Shown piece by piece: positions 26,129 to 35,380 of a stretch of 57,613 bases of DNA. The first letter of the stretch is position 1. Each line of letters starts with the position of its first letter. Position numbers and translations under genes: made by a program. This DNA comes from Methanomicrobiales archaeon. GTDB lineage: Archaea; Halobacteriota; Methanomicrobia; Methanomicrobiales; Methanospirillaceae. Under the pieces are notes generated by a model, which saw only the letters and a list, made by a program, of their open reading frames with translations, was not told where the DNA came from and made no database searches. Where the stretch lies: assembly GCA_012516785.1 (NCBI GenBank), contig JAAYWH010000052.1:1-57613 (forward strand), written 5' to 3'.

Positions 26129-26676
26129 CAGTGGTCTTTTGCATGAATCCATAGGTTATCTTATCCCGATCCGACCTCTTAAAACAAAGAAATATCGGGC
26201 TCTTCTCTGTTCAGTTCCTTATTGGAACGAAGAATTTGTTTTTGGTGGATAGGAGAATCCCAAAGCAGAATTGAAACATCACTCCAACAAGAGCTGGTGG
26301 AAACTCGTGTTGAGATGGATGGTAATCATATCCCCCCAACAAATGAAGAGTAATCTGGTAAAAAAATTGCCGGGCACTAATTAATATAGGATTTATAATT
26401 TTCCTCATATAGGAGAGTCAGGCAGAGGGAAGGCTGGATTGCCCGATTATCTGACGATACTCCTGGGAATTATCCGGCTAAAAAATGGCTCTCTCATCGG
26501 GTAACCGGATGTGGTTCACCACCACTTCCGCAGGGTATTCTCTTCAGCCATATCGGGAGGGAGAACGCCTTTCTGGCTGAGGTATGGGAACAATCACGAG
26601 ACGCTGAAGAGTAGTGAGATCGGTGAACCCCGGGAGGATAACATCGCATCACTATCAGAACGAGGAGGAAGCAAAC
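26129..26676. other. Intergenic stretch before the M6 peptidase gene
   Basis: AT-rich at first, with a possible promoter (TTAATATAGGATTTATAATT, about 26380-26400). Only short conflicting frames lie between here and 26676. A strong Shine-Dalgarno, GAGGAGG, sits at about 26661-26668 for the M6 gene. I see no gene or repeat. The long possible leader (more than 250 bases if the TATA is used) is unusual. Confidence 0.35.
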
Positions 26677-28569
26677 ATGCCAATGGCGTATTTCGGAAAA
26701 GAATTCAGATTCGCACAACCTGATGGAAAGGAGGTCGTGCTGAAAGGATGGGTAAGTCAGGATCATGCAGTATTTGAGGATCCTGAAGGGTACAGGGTGA
26801 TAAAAGATCCCTTGTCCGGGTACTATGTCTATGCAAAGATCTCTGCTGACAAGAGCTCGCTTGAATCAACCGGTGCAAAGCTGGGAGTGACCAATCCCAA
26901 AACCCTCGGTCTTGAAAAACACCTCCGCGTGACAAAAAAGGAATACGGCGGAAAATTTCGTGCTGCACCATCCCCGCTCAAGAAAAAAACACGGTGGGAA
27001 GAACGGCGTGAGGTATCACAGAAGGCGAAGCGGAAAGCAATGAAAGCAAAAGGAGTATACCGGGCTCCGCCTGCAAACGAAACGAAAGGAGATTATAAGG
27101 GACTCTGTATCCTTATACAGTTCCCTGATGAGGAAGGGACAATCCCAAAAGAAGAGGTTGAAGAGTTCTGCAATAAGAAAGGATACAAAGGCTATGGGAA
27201 CAACGGTTCAGTGTATGACTACTTCTATGATGTCTCAGGCGGTAAGTTACGGTATACCACCATAGTCACCGCATATTATACGGCAAAGAAATCCAAGGAC
27301 TATTACACCGATCCCGGCATCACTTATGGTGACCGGGCAATCGAGCTGATTGAAGAGGCACTCGCTGACCTGAAATCAGGGGGATTTGATTTCAGCACGC
27401 TGAGCACTGACGATGAGGGGTATATCTACGCCCTGAATGCTTTCTATGCCGGATCCTGTGATAACGAATGGGGGCAGGGACTATGGCCGCACTCTTACGG
27501 TCTGGAATCGCCCTTTGAGGTGGGAGACGGTAGGAAACTCCGGGACTACCAGATCACGAATATGGGGGACGAACTGAGTCTGGCGACCTATTGCCATGAG
27601 AATGGACACATGGTCTGCAGTTTTCCTGATCTCTACGATTATGCAGAAGATCACAAACAATCATGCGGAGTAGGACACTTTTGCCTCATGTGTTTTGGAG
27701 GAGAGGACCAAAAAAATCCAACACAGGTCTGTGCCTATCTCAAATATGCCGCTGGTTGGGCAGACAAGGTAACTTCCCTCACAGAAGGCACCCATACCAT
27801 AAAAGCCGATAAAAATGATTTCTTCCTTTACCCGAAGAATCCTGCCGAATACTTCATCATCGAGAACAGGTTCCAGGAGAAGAGGGATAGCACCTTGCCT
27901 GGATCCGGCCTTGCTATCTTCCATGTCGATGAAACCGGGAGCAACGAGAACCAGGGTATGACGGAAGAGAGCCATTACGAGTGCGCACTCGAACAGGCTG
28001 ATGGCCGTTTTCACCTCGAACGCTACCAGAATGCAGGGGATGCAAAAGATCTCTACGCCTCACCAGGCACCTTTGCCGATGATACCCATCCGGACAGCAC
28101 GTGGTGGGACGGAAAAAAATCAGGTCTTGCGATCAGCGGCATCAGCAACCCAGGCAAGACCATGAGTTTTACGATTGGGAATGCTGTCATAGCAAATGAA
28201 ATTATCCTGCAAGAGAGTCCCAAAATCAAGATACCGGACAATGATCCTGATGGGATCACCCAGATTCTGACTAATAGTGTATCAGGAAAAGTGAAAGAAA
28301 TCGAGGTATCGGTTGACATCAAGCACTCAAAGATCGGAAACCTCGTAGTCACCCTCATCTCCCCAAGAGGCATAGCGATCGATCTACACCAGCGAACCGG
28401 AGGAGATAAGGACAACCTGAAGGAGACCTACACGATGGACTCGGTGCCGGAACTGAAGAACCTCGCCGGAAAATCGATCAAGGGAGCATGGCGCCTGAAG
28501 GTGGCTGACCTTGGCAAGCGAAACATCGGGAAACTGAATCACTGGGAAGTGAAAATTACTCCGAAGTGA
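26677..28569 (+). CDS. M6-like zinc metallopeptidase with C-terminal P domain, no signal peptide
   Basis: From the ATG at 26677 (GAGGAGG upstream) the product is 630 residues. The N-terminal domain (QPDGKEVVLKGW ... GYRVIKDPLSGYYVYAKIS) is the usual prodomain of M6 InhA-like peptidases. The catalytic domain has SVYDYFYDVSGGKLRYTT and CHENGHMVCSFPDLYDY (HExGH at about residue 307, with the GxPDxY-like follow-up). The last 115 residues form a proprotein-convertase P domain (IKIPDNDPDGITQIL ... VVTLISPRG ... KGAWRLKVADLG). M6 enzymes are normally secreted, yet no signal peptide is present at any plausible start. It follows a second signal-less zinc peptidase. The substrate is unknown. Confidence 0.88.
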   Translation: MPMAYFGKEFRFAQPDGKEVVLKGWVSQDHAVFEDPEGYRVIKDPLSGYYVYAKISADKSSLESTGAKLGVTNPKTLGLEKHLRVTKKEYGGKFRAAPSPLKKKTRWEERREVSQKAKRKAMKAKGVYRAPPANETKGDYKGLCILIQFPDEEGTIPKEEVEEFCNKKGYKGYGNNGSVYDYFYDVSGGKLRYTTIVTAYYTAKKSKDYYTDPGITYGDRAIELIEEALADLKSGGFDFSTLSTDDEGYIYALNAFYAGSCDNEWGQGLWPHSYGLESPFEVGDGRKLRDYQITNMGDELSLATYCHENGHMVCSFPDLYDYAEDHKQSCGVGHFCLMCFGGEDQKNPTQVCAYLKYAAGWADKVTSLTEGTHTIKADKNDFFLYPKNPAEYFIIENRFQEKRDSTLPGSGLAIFHVDETGSNENQGMTEESHYECALEQADGRFHLERYQNAGDAKDLYASPGTFADDTHPDSTWWDGKKSGLAISGISNPGKTMSFTIGNAVIANEIILQESPKIKIPDNDPDGITQILTNSVSGKVKEIEVSVDIKHSKIGNLVVTLISPRGIAIDLHQRTGGDKDNLKETYTMDSVPELKNLAGKSIKGAWRLKVADLGKRNIGKLNHWEVKITPK

Positions 28570-28771
28570 GGGGATATACCCTCGGTTCCCGGTTTCCGTA
28601 GAGGAGAAGGATGAATCAGGATATCACCTTTTTTATATGATATACAAGGGATGAGGAACGTTTCCCAATACAGCATAATACCTTCTGACACAAGAGACTG
28701 GTCTGTCGTTCTGAAGGGCGGTTTCTGTTCAGAGTCGAACGCGTTATCGGCAAGGCTCTCCAGCGTGTGCA

Positions 28772-29251
28772 CTACCTATTCCCGAAGCGATTCTGAACCC
28801 TCCCGGCATACCCGGTGCTAATCACCCAGACCGGACCCTGGTGATCCTGCACCAGCGCTCCTTCCGGTGTCCCAATGACATCAGCATCAGGAGGAGCCTC
28901 GGGAAGCTGTTCCACCAGGACGGGGAATCCGGCGTCGATCAGCCTGGCGGCGATAATTTTTGCCACTTCAGCGGTACTGTAGATCCCTGCGACATACGGG
29001 ACTATCGAAGGGGCTTCCTTGGCTGTCCTTGGTTGATGTGCATCCTCGAAGGGATCGATTTCATACCGTGCCTTGATTCCTTCCCGGACCTCTTCCGGAG
29101 TCATGTCGACCACGACAGCCCTCCCGTCGATCAGCATAAAATCCAGGATGATCGCCTCGAGCGGTGCCCTGGCCCTGATGGCATTCACTGTCTCCGATTC
29201 AACCATGAACGGCTCCTCATCCGTAGAAGGGAGGGTAGGTGTCTCTGTCAT
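28772..29251 (-). CDS. Small protein of a paralogous family (copy A), function unknown
   Basis: I do not recognise this 159-residue protein. The N-terminal half is acidic (NAIRARAPLEAIILDFMLID, then TPEEVREGIKARYEIDPFED). The C-terminal half (VAGIYSTAEVAKIIAARLI ... VIGTPEGALVQDHQGPVWVI STGY) clearly matches that of the gene at 34452-34898, in which LAGVYASSDLAATIAGDLI and VIGDTSGTLVHGHTGPVWV occur at the same spacing. No membrane helix or catalytic motif is visible. The ATG at 29251 is preceded by GAAGAAG. An alternative start is the ATG at 29206. It stands alone on the minus strand. Confidence 0.7.
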   Translation of the reverse strand: MTETPTLPSTDEEPFMVESETVNAIRARAPLEAIILDFMLIDGRAVVVDMTPEEVREGIKARYEIDPFEDAHQPRTAKEAPSIVPYVAGIYSTAEVAKIIAARLIDAGFPVLVEQLPEAPPDADVIGTPEGALVQDHQGPVWVISTGYAGRVQNRFGNR

Positions 29252-29572
29252 CTTCTTCAGCGTCCCAGTCTCTTATGGTATCCAGCATAAACCTCTTCTG
29301 ATTCAGGCTTATCTGTTCCGCTCTTGACCTGAAGTAAGGAATAACTGGCCGGATCCATTGACCTGATCCCTTTTCCTCACACGATTCCAGGCAACCCCCA
29401 GGAGCTGGTGAAGTAATCATATTACGCCATTTCCTGCTACTTTCTTCCCGATATATAAAGACAAGTGGATGGAAAAAAACCTGTCGTCCTCACCCGGTTT
29501 CAGAGCAAGGAGGAGCCCTGGATCATATAAGGTAATATACCTCCCCTGATAGACATCCAGGCAGGGTGAACG
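29252..29572. other. Promoter region between two divergent genes
   Basis: No gene is recognised. Candidate TATA elements are ATATATAAAG (about 29451-29460) and CATATAAGG (about 29523-29531); the latter lies about 45 bases before the ATG at 29573 and GGGTGA precedes that ATG. Confidence 0.4.
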
Positions 29573-30460
29573 ATGAATCCGGATAAGGGGCCGTTCCTTG
29601 AGCTCGTGCATGAGGCCAGGATCAATGACCTTGTCAAAGGAACGGATGATGAGCACTTTGAAGCCAGTGGAGTCTACCTGAAAGACGGGTATCTTCACAT
29701 CATATTTGACGATAATCCTTCTCTTCTCCGGATCAGGCCGGACTGGAGAGGCTCCACTGATGAACCGGTACTGCTCCGTTTGAAGGACACTGGCGCCGGG
29801 TATGAAGATATCACGTTTCAGTCATCTGCAGGCCACTGGCTCTGCCTTATCGAGGCCGTAAAAACAGGTCATGATACCTATTTAGCCGGTATCGATGTAT
29901 TTGACGAATCATTCTCCTTTCTCAGGAAGAGCTGGCTGCACTTCCCTCTCAAAGGGGGCAACAAGGGATTTGAAGGCCTTTCGATCATGCATCATGCAAA
30001 GAATGAGTATCTCCTCTGTATCTGCGAAGGAAATGATTGTAAGAGCGGCGCCAAAGGGGCAAAACCGGGAAAAGGAAGAATACAGGTCTTTCAACAGGTT
30101 GCGGAACAATGGGAACATGGCGGCACGATCAAGCTGCCGAAAGCGGTTCGGTACAGGGACTATGTCAGTCTCGCTCTCCATAATGGTTCTCTGACCGTAC
30201 TCTCGCAGGCTTCATCGGCGCTGTGGACAGGACATATCCGTTCAGAAGGTGGGGAGTGGGATGATCTCTTCGAAGATGACGGCCGGACCTATCTTTTCCC
30301 TCGCGATGAGAAAGGGAGGAGTATCTACTGTAACCTGGAAGGGGTCGCCTGGCTTGGCAACGGCCGGCTGGTTGTGGTATCGGACAAAGCAAAGCATGAA
30401 CAGCCAGGGAGATGTACCCGGAAAGACCAGTCCATCCACATCTTCACACTTCCGGATTGA
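29573..30460 (+). CDS. Probable beta-propeller protein of unknown function
   Basis: I do not recognise a characterised family. The 295-residue protein lacks a signal peptide and consists of repeated four-strand units, e.g. ASGVYLKDGYLHIIFDD, GYEDITFQSSAGHWLCLIEA, FEGLSIMHHAKNEYLLCICE, RDYVSLALHNGSLTVLSQAS and NLEGVAWLGNGRLVVVSD, about 45-50 residues apart. This is what a propeller of the SdiA-regulated/DUF6929 kind looks like. Phytase- or esterase-like activities are known in some related propellers, but no catalytic set can be pointed to. It is monocistronic. Confidence 0.65.
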   Translation: MNPDKGPFLELVHEARINDLVKGTDDEHFEASGVYLKDGYLHIIFDDNPSLLRIRPDWRGSTDEPVLLRLKDTGAGYEDITFQSSAGHWLCLIEAVKTGHDTYLAGIDVFDESFSFLRKSWLHFPLKGGNKGFEGLSIMHHAKNEYLLCICEGNDCKSGAKGAKPGKGRIQVFQQVAEQWEHGGTIKLPKAVRYRDYVSLALHNGSLTVLSQASSALWTGHIRSEGGEWDDLFEDDGRTYLFPRDEKGRSIYCNLEGVAWLGNGRLVVVSDKAKHEQPGRCTRKDQSIHIFTLPD

Positions 30461-30814
30461 GCGATTCTCTCAATAGGAAAATATCTGATGTATTGCTTTT
30501 GGGGGATACATTATGGGGGCAGGACTCTCGTTAGTCCTGACACCATATGAAAATAAAAGGTCTTTTAATACCGCACCACCTCCTTACCAAACCGGTGAGG
30601 GCGGGAAGAGGAAGACCATCGCACGAACGCGGGGTAACCGTTTCCGGATTACCATCTCAATACCCCGCTGGCAAGCGTACTGAATACATGACGTTGGCAT
30701 GAATGCCAGGGAACCATCCCCTGTCACTGTTCCTTTATTGTATTGTTGAGAGCACCAGAGAGAGACCTTTTGCACGAAAGAAGTAGTACCGTTCCCGGTT
30801 CACCGCCTCGTCTT
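30461..30814. other. Intergenic stretch with a possible hairpin at 30520-30539
   Basis: CAGGACT (30520-30526) and AGTCCTG (30533-30539) form a 7-bp stem with a 6-base loop, about 60 bases after the propeller gene. It may act as a terminator or processing site. The rest shows only chance frames. Confidence 0.35.
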
Positions 30815-31105
30815 TTACGTTCCCTTGGCCATGGCATACATCTGTTCAGGCAGGATGGCTGCCATAGTCTCGGTGCTGACCGTCCCGCACTTGGCAATCT
30901 CCACCACTACCTTTGCCATGACTTCGGTGGATGGCAATTCAACGATGGTAACGAAGTCGTACCGGCCGAATGTGTAATAATGACTGATGAGGGTCCCCCC
31001 GGCTGCATGGATAATCTGTTCCGCCTTTAGATCCCGCTTCTTTGCTTCCTTCATCTTCTCAATCGCCTTGTCAGACAATTTCCCCAGGATAATGAAGAGT
31101 GGCAT
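30815..31105 (-). CDS. GYD domain protein
   Basis: The 96-residue protein is a single GYD domain (PF08734). The family hallmark is GRYDFVTIVELPS, preceded by AGGTLISHYYTF and followed by the helix TEVMAKVVVEIAKCGTVSTET. The fold is a dimeric ferredoxin-like one; the function is unknown. The length is standard for the family. The start at 31105 (MPLFIILGKLSDKAIEKMK) is the usual beta-strand opening. Confidence 0.88.
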   Translation of the reverse strand: MPLFIILGKLSDKAIEKMKEAKKRDLKAEQIIHAAGGTLISHYYTFGRYDFVTIVELPSTEVMAKVVVEIAKCGTVSTETMAAILPEQMYAMAKGT

Positions 31106-31369
31106 AATGAGCGGGATAGCAATAGTGAGAGATAAAGGTATGGGTGTTCATATACCCGCCCAAGAGCCTGGGCATGCAGTGGGGAAGATGGGTGTTCTGC
31201 AGAGACAAAGGAGGTAGTGCGAAGGAGGTAGTGTTCCCCTGTTTCTCATGAAATTTCATGCCAGGAGAGAGGTCTTCTCCAGAATTGATCCCGGCAAAAA
31301 GACCGCATTTTCCTGCATTTTCCTTACCTAGTTCACGATTGTGATAAAAATGTCACGCGGTAGCCGGTC

Positions 31370-32128
31370 TCATTCATTGAACCTTGCGTATAAGTGGTGG
31401 GCAATCAGCTGGAAAATGACAAAAAACAGGAGGAGCATGCCGATATCAAGCACAGGGTTGAAATGTGCAGGATTCCCATATGCCGCCTGGATCAGGTCAT
31501 TGCCGTAGGTGAGGGGGGAGAGGTAGGAGATAGCCGTTCCGATCGGCGGCATAGCTTCGAGGGCAATAAAGGTCCCTGATACGAAGATGAGAGGGAGCCG
31601 GACGAGGTTTAACATCGACATGATATCCCCCGGGCTCTCGGTAGGGTAGGAGGCAAAGAGGGTCCCCATCGTCGAAAAACAGAGGGCGGTAAGGAGCATG
31701 CCGGTGATGAGCGAGAGGAGATGCGGGATGCCTGTTCCGAATGCGAGAATTCCAACGATGAGCGGGACGAGCGCGATCCCGAGGCTGTACATGAATCCCG
31801 AGAGGCTCTCGCCAAACACGATCGCATGGAGCGAGACTGGTGCGGATATCAGCCGTTCGAAGGTTTTGGTCCGACGTTCGATGGGGATCGAGACCGGTTC
31901 GATTGTCGATGAGGAGAAGAGGAGGGTGACTGAGATCAGCCCTGGGATCAGGAGGCCGAGGGGGACGTTCTTTCCTGAAGCGAACGCGAGGAACATGAAC
32001 AGGGGAAAGAGCAGGCCGGATACGATGATGTTGGGCTTGAGGTAATAGATGGCCATGTCCTTCTTGGCGATCGCCCATGCTGCCCTGGCTTCGGCCGAAA
32101 TCTGGCTTCCTCCCGGGTTATCTGCCAT
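31370..32128 (-). CDS. ABC-2 type transporter permease
   Basis: The 252-residue protein has six transmembrane helices in the ABC-2 pattern. It contains the loop IERRTKTFERLISAPVSL before helix three, the EFP-like YPTESPGDIMSML region and the conserved LPLIFVSGTFIALEAMPP hairpin between helices five and six. It overlaps the ATPase gene at 32118-33077 by 11 bases and is co-translated with it. The pair forms an exporter half of the NodJ/DrrB type, and the protein would homodimerise. The substrate (lipid, drug or polysaccharide) is not shown. Confidence 0.9.
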   Translation of the reverse strand: MADNPGGSQISAEARAAWAIAKKDMAIYYLKPNIIVSGLLFPLFMFLAFASGKNVPLGLLIPGLISVTLLFSSSTIEPVSIPIERRTKTFERLISAPVSLHAIVFGESLSGFMYSLGIALVPLIVGILAFGTGIPHLLSLITGMLLTALCFSTMGTLFASYPTESPGDIMSMLNLVRLPLIFVSGTFIALEAMPPIGTAISYLSPLTYGNDLIQAAYGNPAHFNPVLDIGMLLLFFVIFQLIAHHLYARFNE

Positions 32129-33077
32129 TTCCCCCTCCTCCAGTTGACGGTGCCTGGAGCCCGGTCAGGTGGATGAAGACATCCTCCAGGGTTGGTCCCC
32201 TCGTGGTTGCGCTCACCACCCGGTTCTGGTGCACGCGGGAGTACTCCATGATCTCTTCGAGAAGGGTGGTCGGGTCATCGGTATACAGCCTGATCTTGTC
32301 CCCCTCTTTCCGCACCTCGCTCACCATATGGAGGCGGGCAAGCGATGTGAGGGCTTCGTTGATGCCCTTCTCGAAGGCGACTTCTATGGACTGAACGCTC
32401 TGGATGGTTTTTTTAAGGCGTTCCGGGGAATCGATGGCGGCGATCCGTCCCTTGTTGATGATGGCGACCCGGTCGCAGGTGATGTTTGCCTCCTCGATGT
32501 TGTGGGTGGTGAGAAAGACGGTCACTCCCCGGCTGGTGAGGTCCTGGAGTACTTCCCGGATGATCAGGTTGCTCTGGACGTCAAGGCCGGAGGTTGGCTC
32601 GTCCAGGAAGAGGAGTTTTGGATCGTTGATCAGACCCATCGCAAGGGTGAGACGCCGTTTCATCCCCTTTGAAAAGCCGTGCACCCGGCTCCCCTTCCGC
32701 TCCAGGAGGCCAAAGGTTGCAAGAAGCGCAGATCCCCGCTCTTCCCGGTCCTTCTTTCCGACGTTGTAGAGTTCGCCGGCAAACATCATGTTCTGCCATG
32801 CGGTCAGGTCATCGTACACGTTCGAGGTCTCGTACACGATCCCCATCTGTTGGCGTGCCCTGATGGTATCGGAAACGATATCCAGATCGAAGATCCGTGC
32901 CGTACCGAGCGTAGGAGTCGTGATCCCGGTGAGGATCCGGATCGTTGTCGTCTTTCCGGCGCCGTTCGGGCCGAGGTACCCGAATACTTCACCGGGCCGG
33001 ACGGTGAAACTCACGTTGTCGACCGCGACAAGGTCGGAAAACGTTTTGGTGATATTGGTTACCTGGATAGCATCCAT
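32118..33077 (-). CDS. ABC transporter ATP-binding protein (DrrA/NodI-like)
   Basis: The 319-residue ATPase has Walker A GPNGAGKTTT, a Q-loop region with a YETSNVYDDLTAWQN opening, the signature FSKGMKRRLTLAMGL (the SKGM variant common in this subgroup), Walker B LLFLDEPTSGLD, and the H-loop TTHNIEEA. A C-terminal domain of about 90 residues (ERLKKTIQSVQSIEV onward) is typical of drug/lipid exporters. It powers the ABC-2 permease encoded just downstream. The start at 33077 is the standard MDAIQVTNITKTF opening. Confidence 0.93.
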   Translation of the reverse strand: MDAIQVTNITKTFSDLVAVDNVSFTVRPGEVFGYLGPNGAGKTTTIRILTGITTPTLGTARIFDLDIVSDTIRARQQMGIVYETSNVYDDLTAWQNMMFAGELYNVGKKDREERGSALLATFGLLERKGSRVHGFSKGMKRRLTLAMGLINDPKLLFLDEPTSGLDVQSNLIIREVLQDLTSRGVTVFLTTHNIEEANITCDRVAIINKGRIAAIDSPERLKKTIQSVQSIEVAFEKGINEALTSLARLHMVSEVRKEGDKIRLYTDDPTTLLEEIMEYSRVHQNRVVSATTRGPTLEDVFIHLTGLQAPSTGGGGNGR

Positions 33078-33228
33078 GGCAGCATCCCGGGATGGTAATC
33101 ATACCTGGGGTGGGGGATCTGATAATGCTGTATGAAGGGAAAGTGCACGGGGGATACCGCGGCGATCAGCCAAGGGAAAGGGGAATATTGAGCGCGACTT
33201 TCCTTATGGTTTCAGAATGGATCCCCTC

Positions 33229-34455
33229 TCATGGCTCTATTCCGTGCCCGATGAGCTGGACCCCGATGACCTCCCCTTTATGGAGAGCGTCCTCACCTTC
33301 AGGGATTGCTCCAATGGCGGTAGCTCCCGCTACCGCAGACAGCCGGCTCCGTTTCATCATCGGGTGGAACACCACCATTTCACCTTCCAGTGAGAGTGTA
33401 CCGAAGAAAAAGTCGGTCCAGTCACGATCCCCGCCCACCAGGTCGGACCCCAGCTTTGCGCGGATCCGGGGCAATCCTGGATGGGCATCCCCGGAAAGCG
33501 CCTGGAGACCCGGGAGTGCAATCTGCAGGAACGCCATGAGATTGGAGGGTGGCCCGCCGGGAAGGACAAACACGGGTTTTCCCCGAAGCATGCCAAAGCC
33601 GACCCCTTTCCCGGGGCCGATCCGGATCCGGTGGAAGACCTGCTCCCATCCGAGGCTCCCAAGGACTGAGGCCACCACGTCATGGTCTCCCGTCCATGCC
33701 CCTCCGCTGGTGATCAGCGCATCGGTCTCCAGGGACAGGCGGTGCAGGGTTCGAAAGATGGTATCAGGATCATCCGGGACCAGGGCGAGGGTGGAGGAGC
33801 CCCCGTATCTCCTGTACCATCCTGCCAGGGTGATGATGTTGCTTGCGTAGATCTTGCCCTCAGGAAGGGGTTCTCCGGGCTCGATGATCTCATCCCCTGT
33901 TCCGACAATCCCAATTGCTGGGCTTCGGTATACCGGGATCCGGCTATGCCCGGCTACCGCAAGGAGGCCGGCCATGACCGGTGTTATTGATGAACCCTTT
34001 GAAAGAAGGCACTGCCCGAGCGAGACATCACTCCCCCGGGGCAGGATGTTCTTTGGGGCAGCTAGGTTTTCTATCAGCACCTCGTGGGATTCCTTTGTGG
34101 CGAATTCTTCGGAGACCACTGCATCTGCCCCTTCCGGGATGCAGGCCCCGGTAAGGACCCGCACTGTCGTACCTGGTATGACACCAATATTGTTCGCGCC
34201 TCCTGCCGCGATGGATCCAACCAGGCGAAGCCGGACAGGATGATCCGGGGTCGCTCCAGCCACCTCACCGGACCGAACCGCATAGCCATCTTTACGGGAG
34301 GAATCCATCGAAGGGGAATCAATAAGGGCACAGAGGTCTTCTGCGGCAATGCGACCGACACTGTCAAGAAGGGAGACGGTCTCAGTGGGAAGCGGGATGA
34401 TATGCTCCAGTGTCAGTCGCAATGCATCGGCAAATCCGTAGGTCATGCCATTCAT
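33229..34455 (-). CDS. moeA: Molybdopterin molybdotransferase MoeA-like protein
   Basis: The 408-residue protein has the MoeA layout. It opens ADALRLTLEHIIPLPTETV and has SSRKDGYAVRSGEV in place of the usual SAMDGYAVR block with the Asp retained, then GTTVRVLTGACIPEGADAVV, GTGDEIIEPGE, TSGGAWTGDHDVV (catalytic-type Asp) and LPGGPPSNLMAFL. It should insert molybdate or tungstate into adenylylated molybdopterin for formylmethanofuran and formate dehydrogenases. The GGPPSN variant is characteristic of a MoeA subgroup in anaerobes. Its ATG overlaps the stop of the small upstream gene (ATGA), so the two are translated together. Confidence 0.88.
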   Translation of the reverse strand: MNGMTYGFADALRLTLEHIIPLPTETVSLLDSVGRIAAEDLCALIDSPSMDSSRKDGYAVRSGEVAGATPDHPVRLRLVGSIAAGGANNIGVIPGTTVRVLTGACIPEGADAVVSEEFATKESHEVLIENLAAPKNILPRGSDVSLGQCLLSKGSSITPVMAGLLAVAGHSRIPVYRSPAIGIVGTGDEIIEPGEPLPEGKIYASNIITLAGWYRRYGGSSTLALVPDDPDTIFRTLHRLSLETDALITSGGAWTGDHDVVASVLGSLGWEQVFHRIRIGPGKGVGFGMLRGKPVFVLPGGPPSNLMAFLQIALPGLQALSGDAHPGLPRIRAKLGSDLVGGDRDWTDFFFGTLSLEGEMVVFHPMMKRSRLSAVAGATAIGAIPEGEDALHKGEVIGVQLIGHGIEP

Positions 34456-34898
34456 AGTATCTTCCTTGTCTGATCGCCCCTCATACCTGTTGGAATCATA
34501 TCTTTTTCTACCGGTTCTTGCGTAGTCTCACACCGGGTGTTGCGGTAACCGGTCCACACCACCCAGACCGGGCCGGTATGTCCGTGCACCAGAGTGCCGG
34601 AGGTGTCCCCGATAACCTGGGAATAGGGAGGGGGGGCCTCATGTCGTTCGACCTGGACGGGGAGGTCACGTCCGATCAGATCGCCTGCGATAGTGGCAGC
34701 CAGGTCTGACGAAGCATAAACACCGGCGAGGTGAGGGAGCGGCCGTAAGGATACCCTGGGCGTCGTGGGAGGACCATGGTGATATTCCGGGATCCCTGAG
34801 GGGGTCCGGGAGATGGTCCGTGAGAGTCGCCTGAGGATAGTGATCCAGATCTCCTCCAGCCGCTGGTCTTCCTCATCACCCAATTCCATCGATCGCAT
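34452..34898 (-). CDS. Small protein of a paralogous family (copy B), coupled to moeA
   Basis: I do not recognise this 148-residue protein. Its middle (HLAGVYASSDLAATIAGDL, VERHEAPPPYSQVIG, HTGPVWVVWTGY) is clearly homologous to the C-terminal half of the gene at 28772-29251. The N-terminal part is different and basic (ILRRLSRTISRTPSG), with Pro/Arg-rich linkers. It ends in the ATGA overlap with moeA, so expression is linked to molybdenum- or tungsten-cofactor insertion; a role in that process is only an inference from position. No Cys-rich or metal motif is visible. Confidence 0.7.
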   Translation of the reverse strand: MRSMELGDEEDQRLEEIWITILRRLSRTISRTPSGIPEYHHGPPTTPRVSLRPLPHLAGVYASSDLAATIAGDLIGRDLPVQVERHEAPPPYSQVIGDTSGTLVHGHTGPVWVVWTGYRNTRCETTQEPVEKDMIPTGMRGDQTRKIL

Positions 34899-35380
34899 AG
34901 TGTTCCTGGCGTCCTTCCCGATAAAGCGAGAACAGATTATGTTTTCATCGCAACACGGAAGGAAACGGTATGTCCTGTCATCACTGATTCATTCTCCAGA
35001 CTGATGAGAGCGCGGTGATAATGATCTGATTTCAGGGGATATGTGGAAAAAGGTTCTGGTCAGGTCCACTGTTCTGAGATCAGATACGAACAGAGATCAT
35101 ATCTCTTCAGAAAAGTATGGTATGAAATGAAATGGGAACGCTCGCGAAAAGTCTGGGTGCCACATGAGGGTTCGTAAAACGGTGTGCGTCCCCACTCCAT
35201 TAACCACCACCTTGATTGATGGTCAAGGATGAGATTATAACTCCAAATATATATATTTATCTCAAGATAGAGAGGGAAAAGCCAGGATTTCGAATCCCCT
35301 CATTTCAGATTCCTTCTTTTTGTTGTTCAGCGTTAAAAAATCCTCTTTCAGGATGAGAGAGAGGGGATTTTCCTCCTCTT
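34899..35380. other. Intergenic stretch, AT-rich at 35225-35265
   Basis: A very AT-rich block (TATATATATTTAT, about 35247-35260) resembles an archaeal promoter but no gene follows within 100 bases on the plus strand. T-runs (TTTTTG, about 35319) occur further on. A small untranslated RNA is conceivable but not supported. The rest shows nothing. Confidence 0.3.

Noticed and set aside
32118-33077. ABC signature FSKGM instead of LSGGQ
   Set aside because: This variant is normal in the drug/lipid-exporter subgroup with an ABC-2 permease; not unusual.
33229-34455. MoeA with LPGGPPSN instead of LPGNPVS
   Set aside because: This variant is known in a MoeA subgroup of anaerobes and is no sign of decay.
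35280-35300. TTCGAATCCC resembling a tRNA T-arm end
   Set aside because: The flanking bases do not pair as a T-stem and no D-arm, anticodon arm or acceptor stem could be found.
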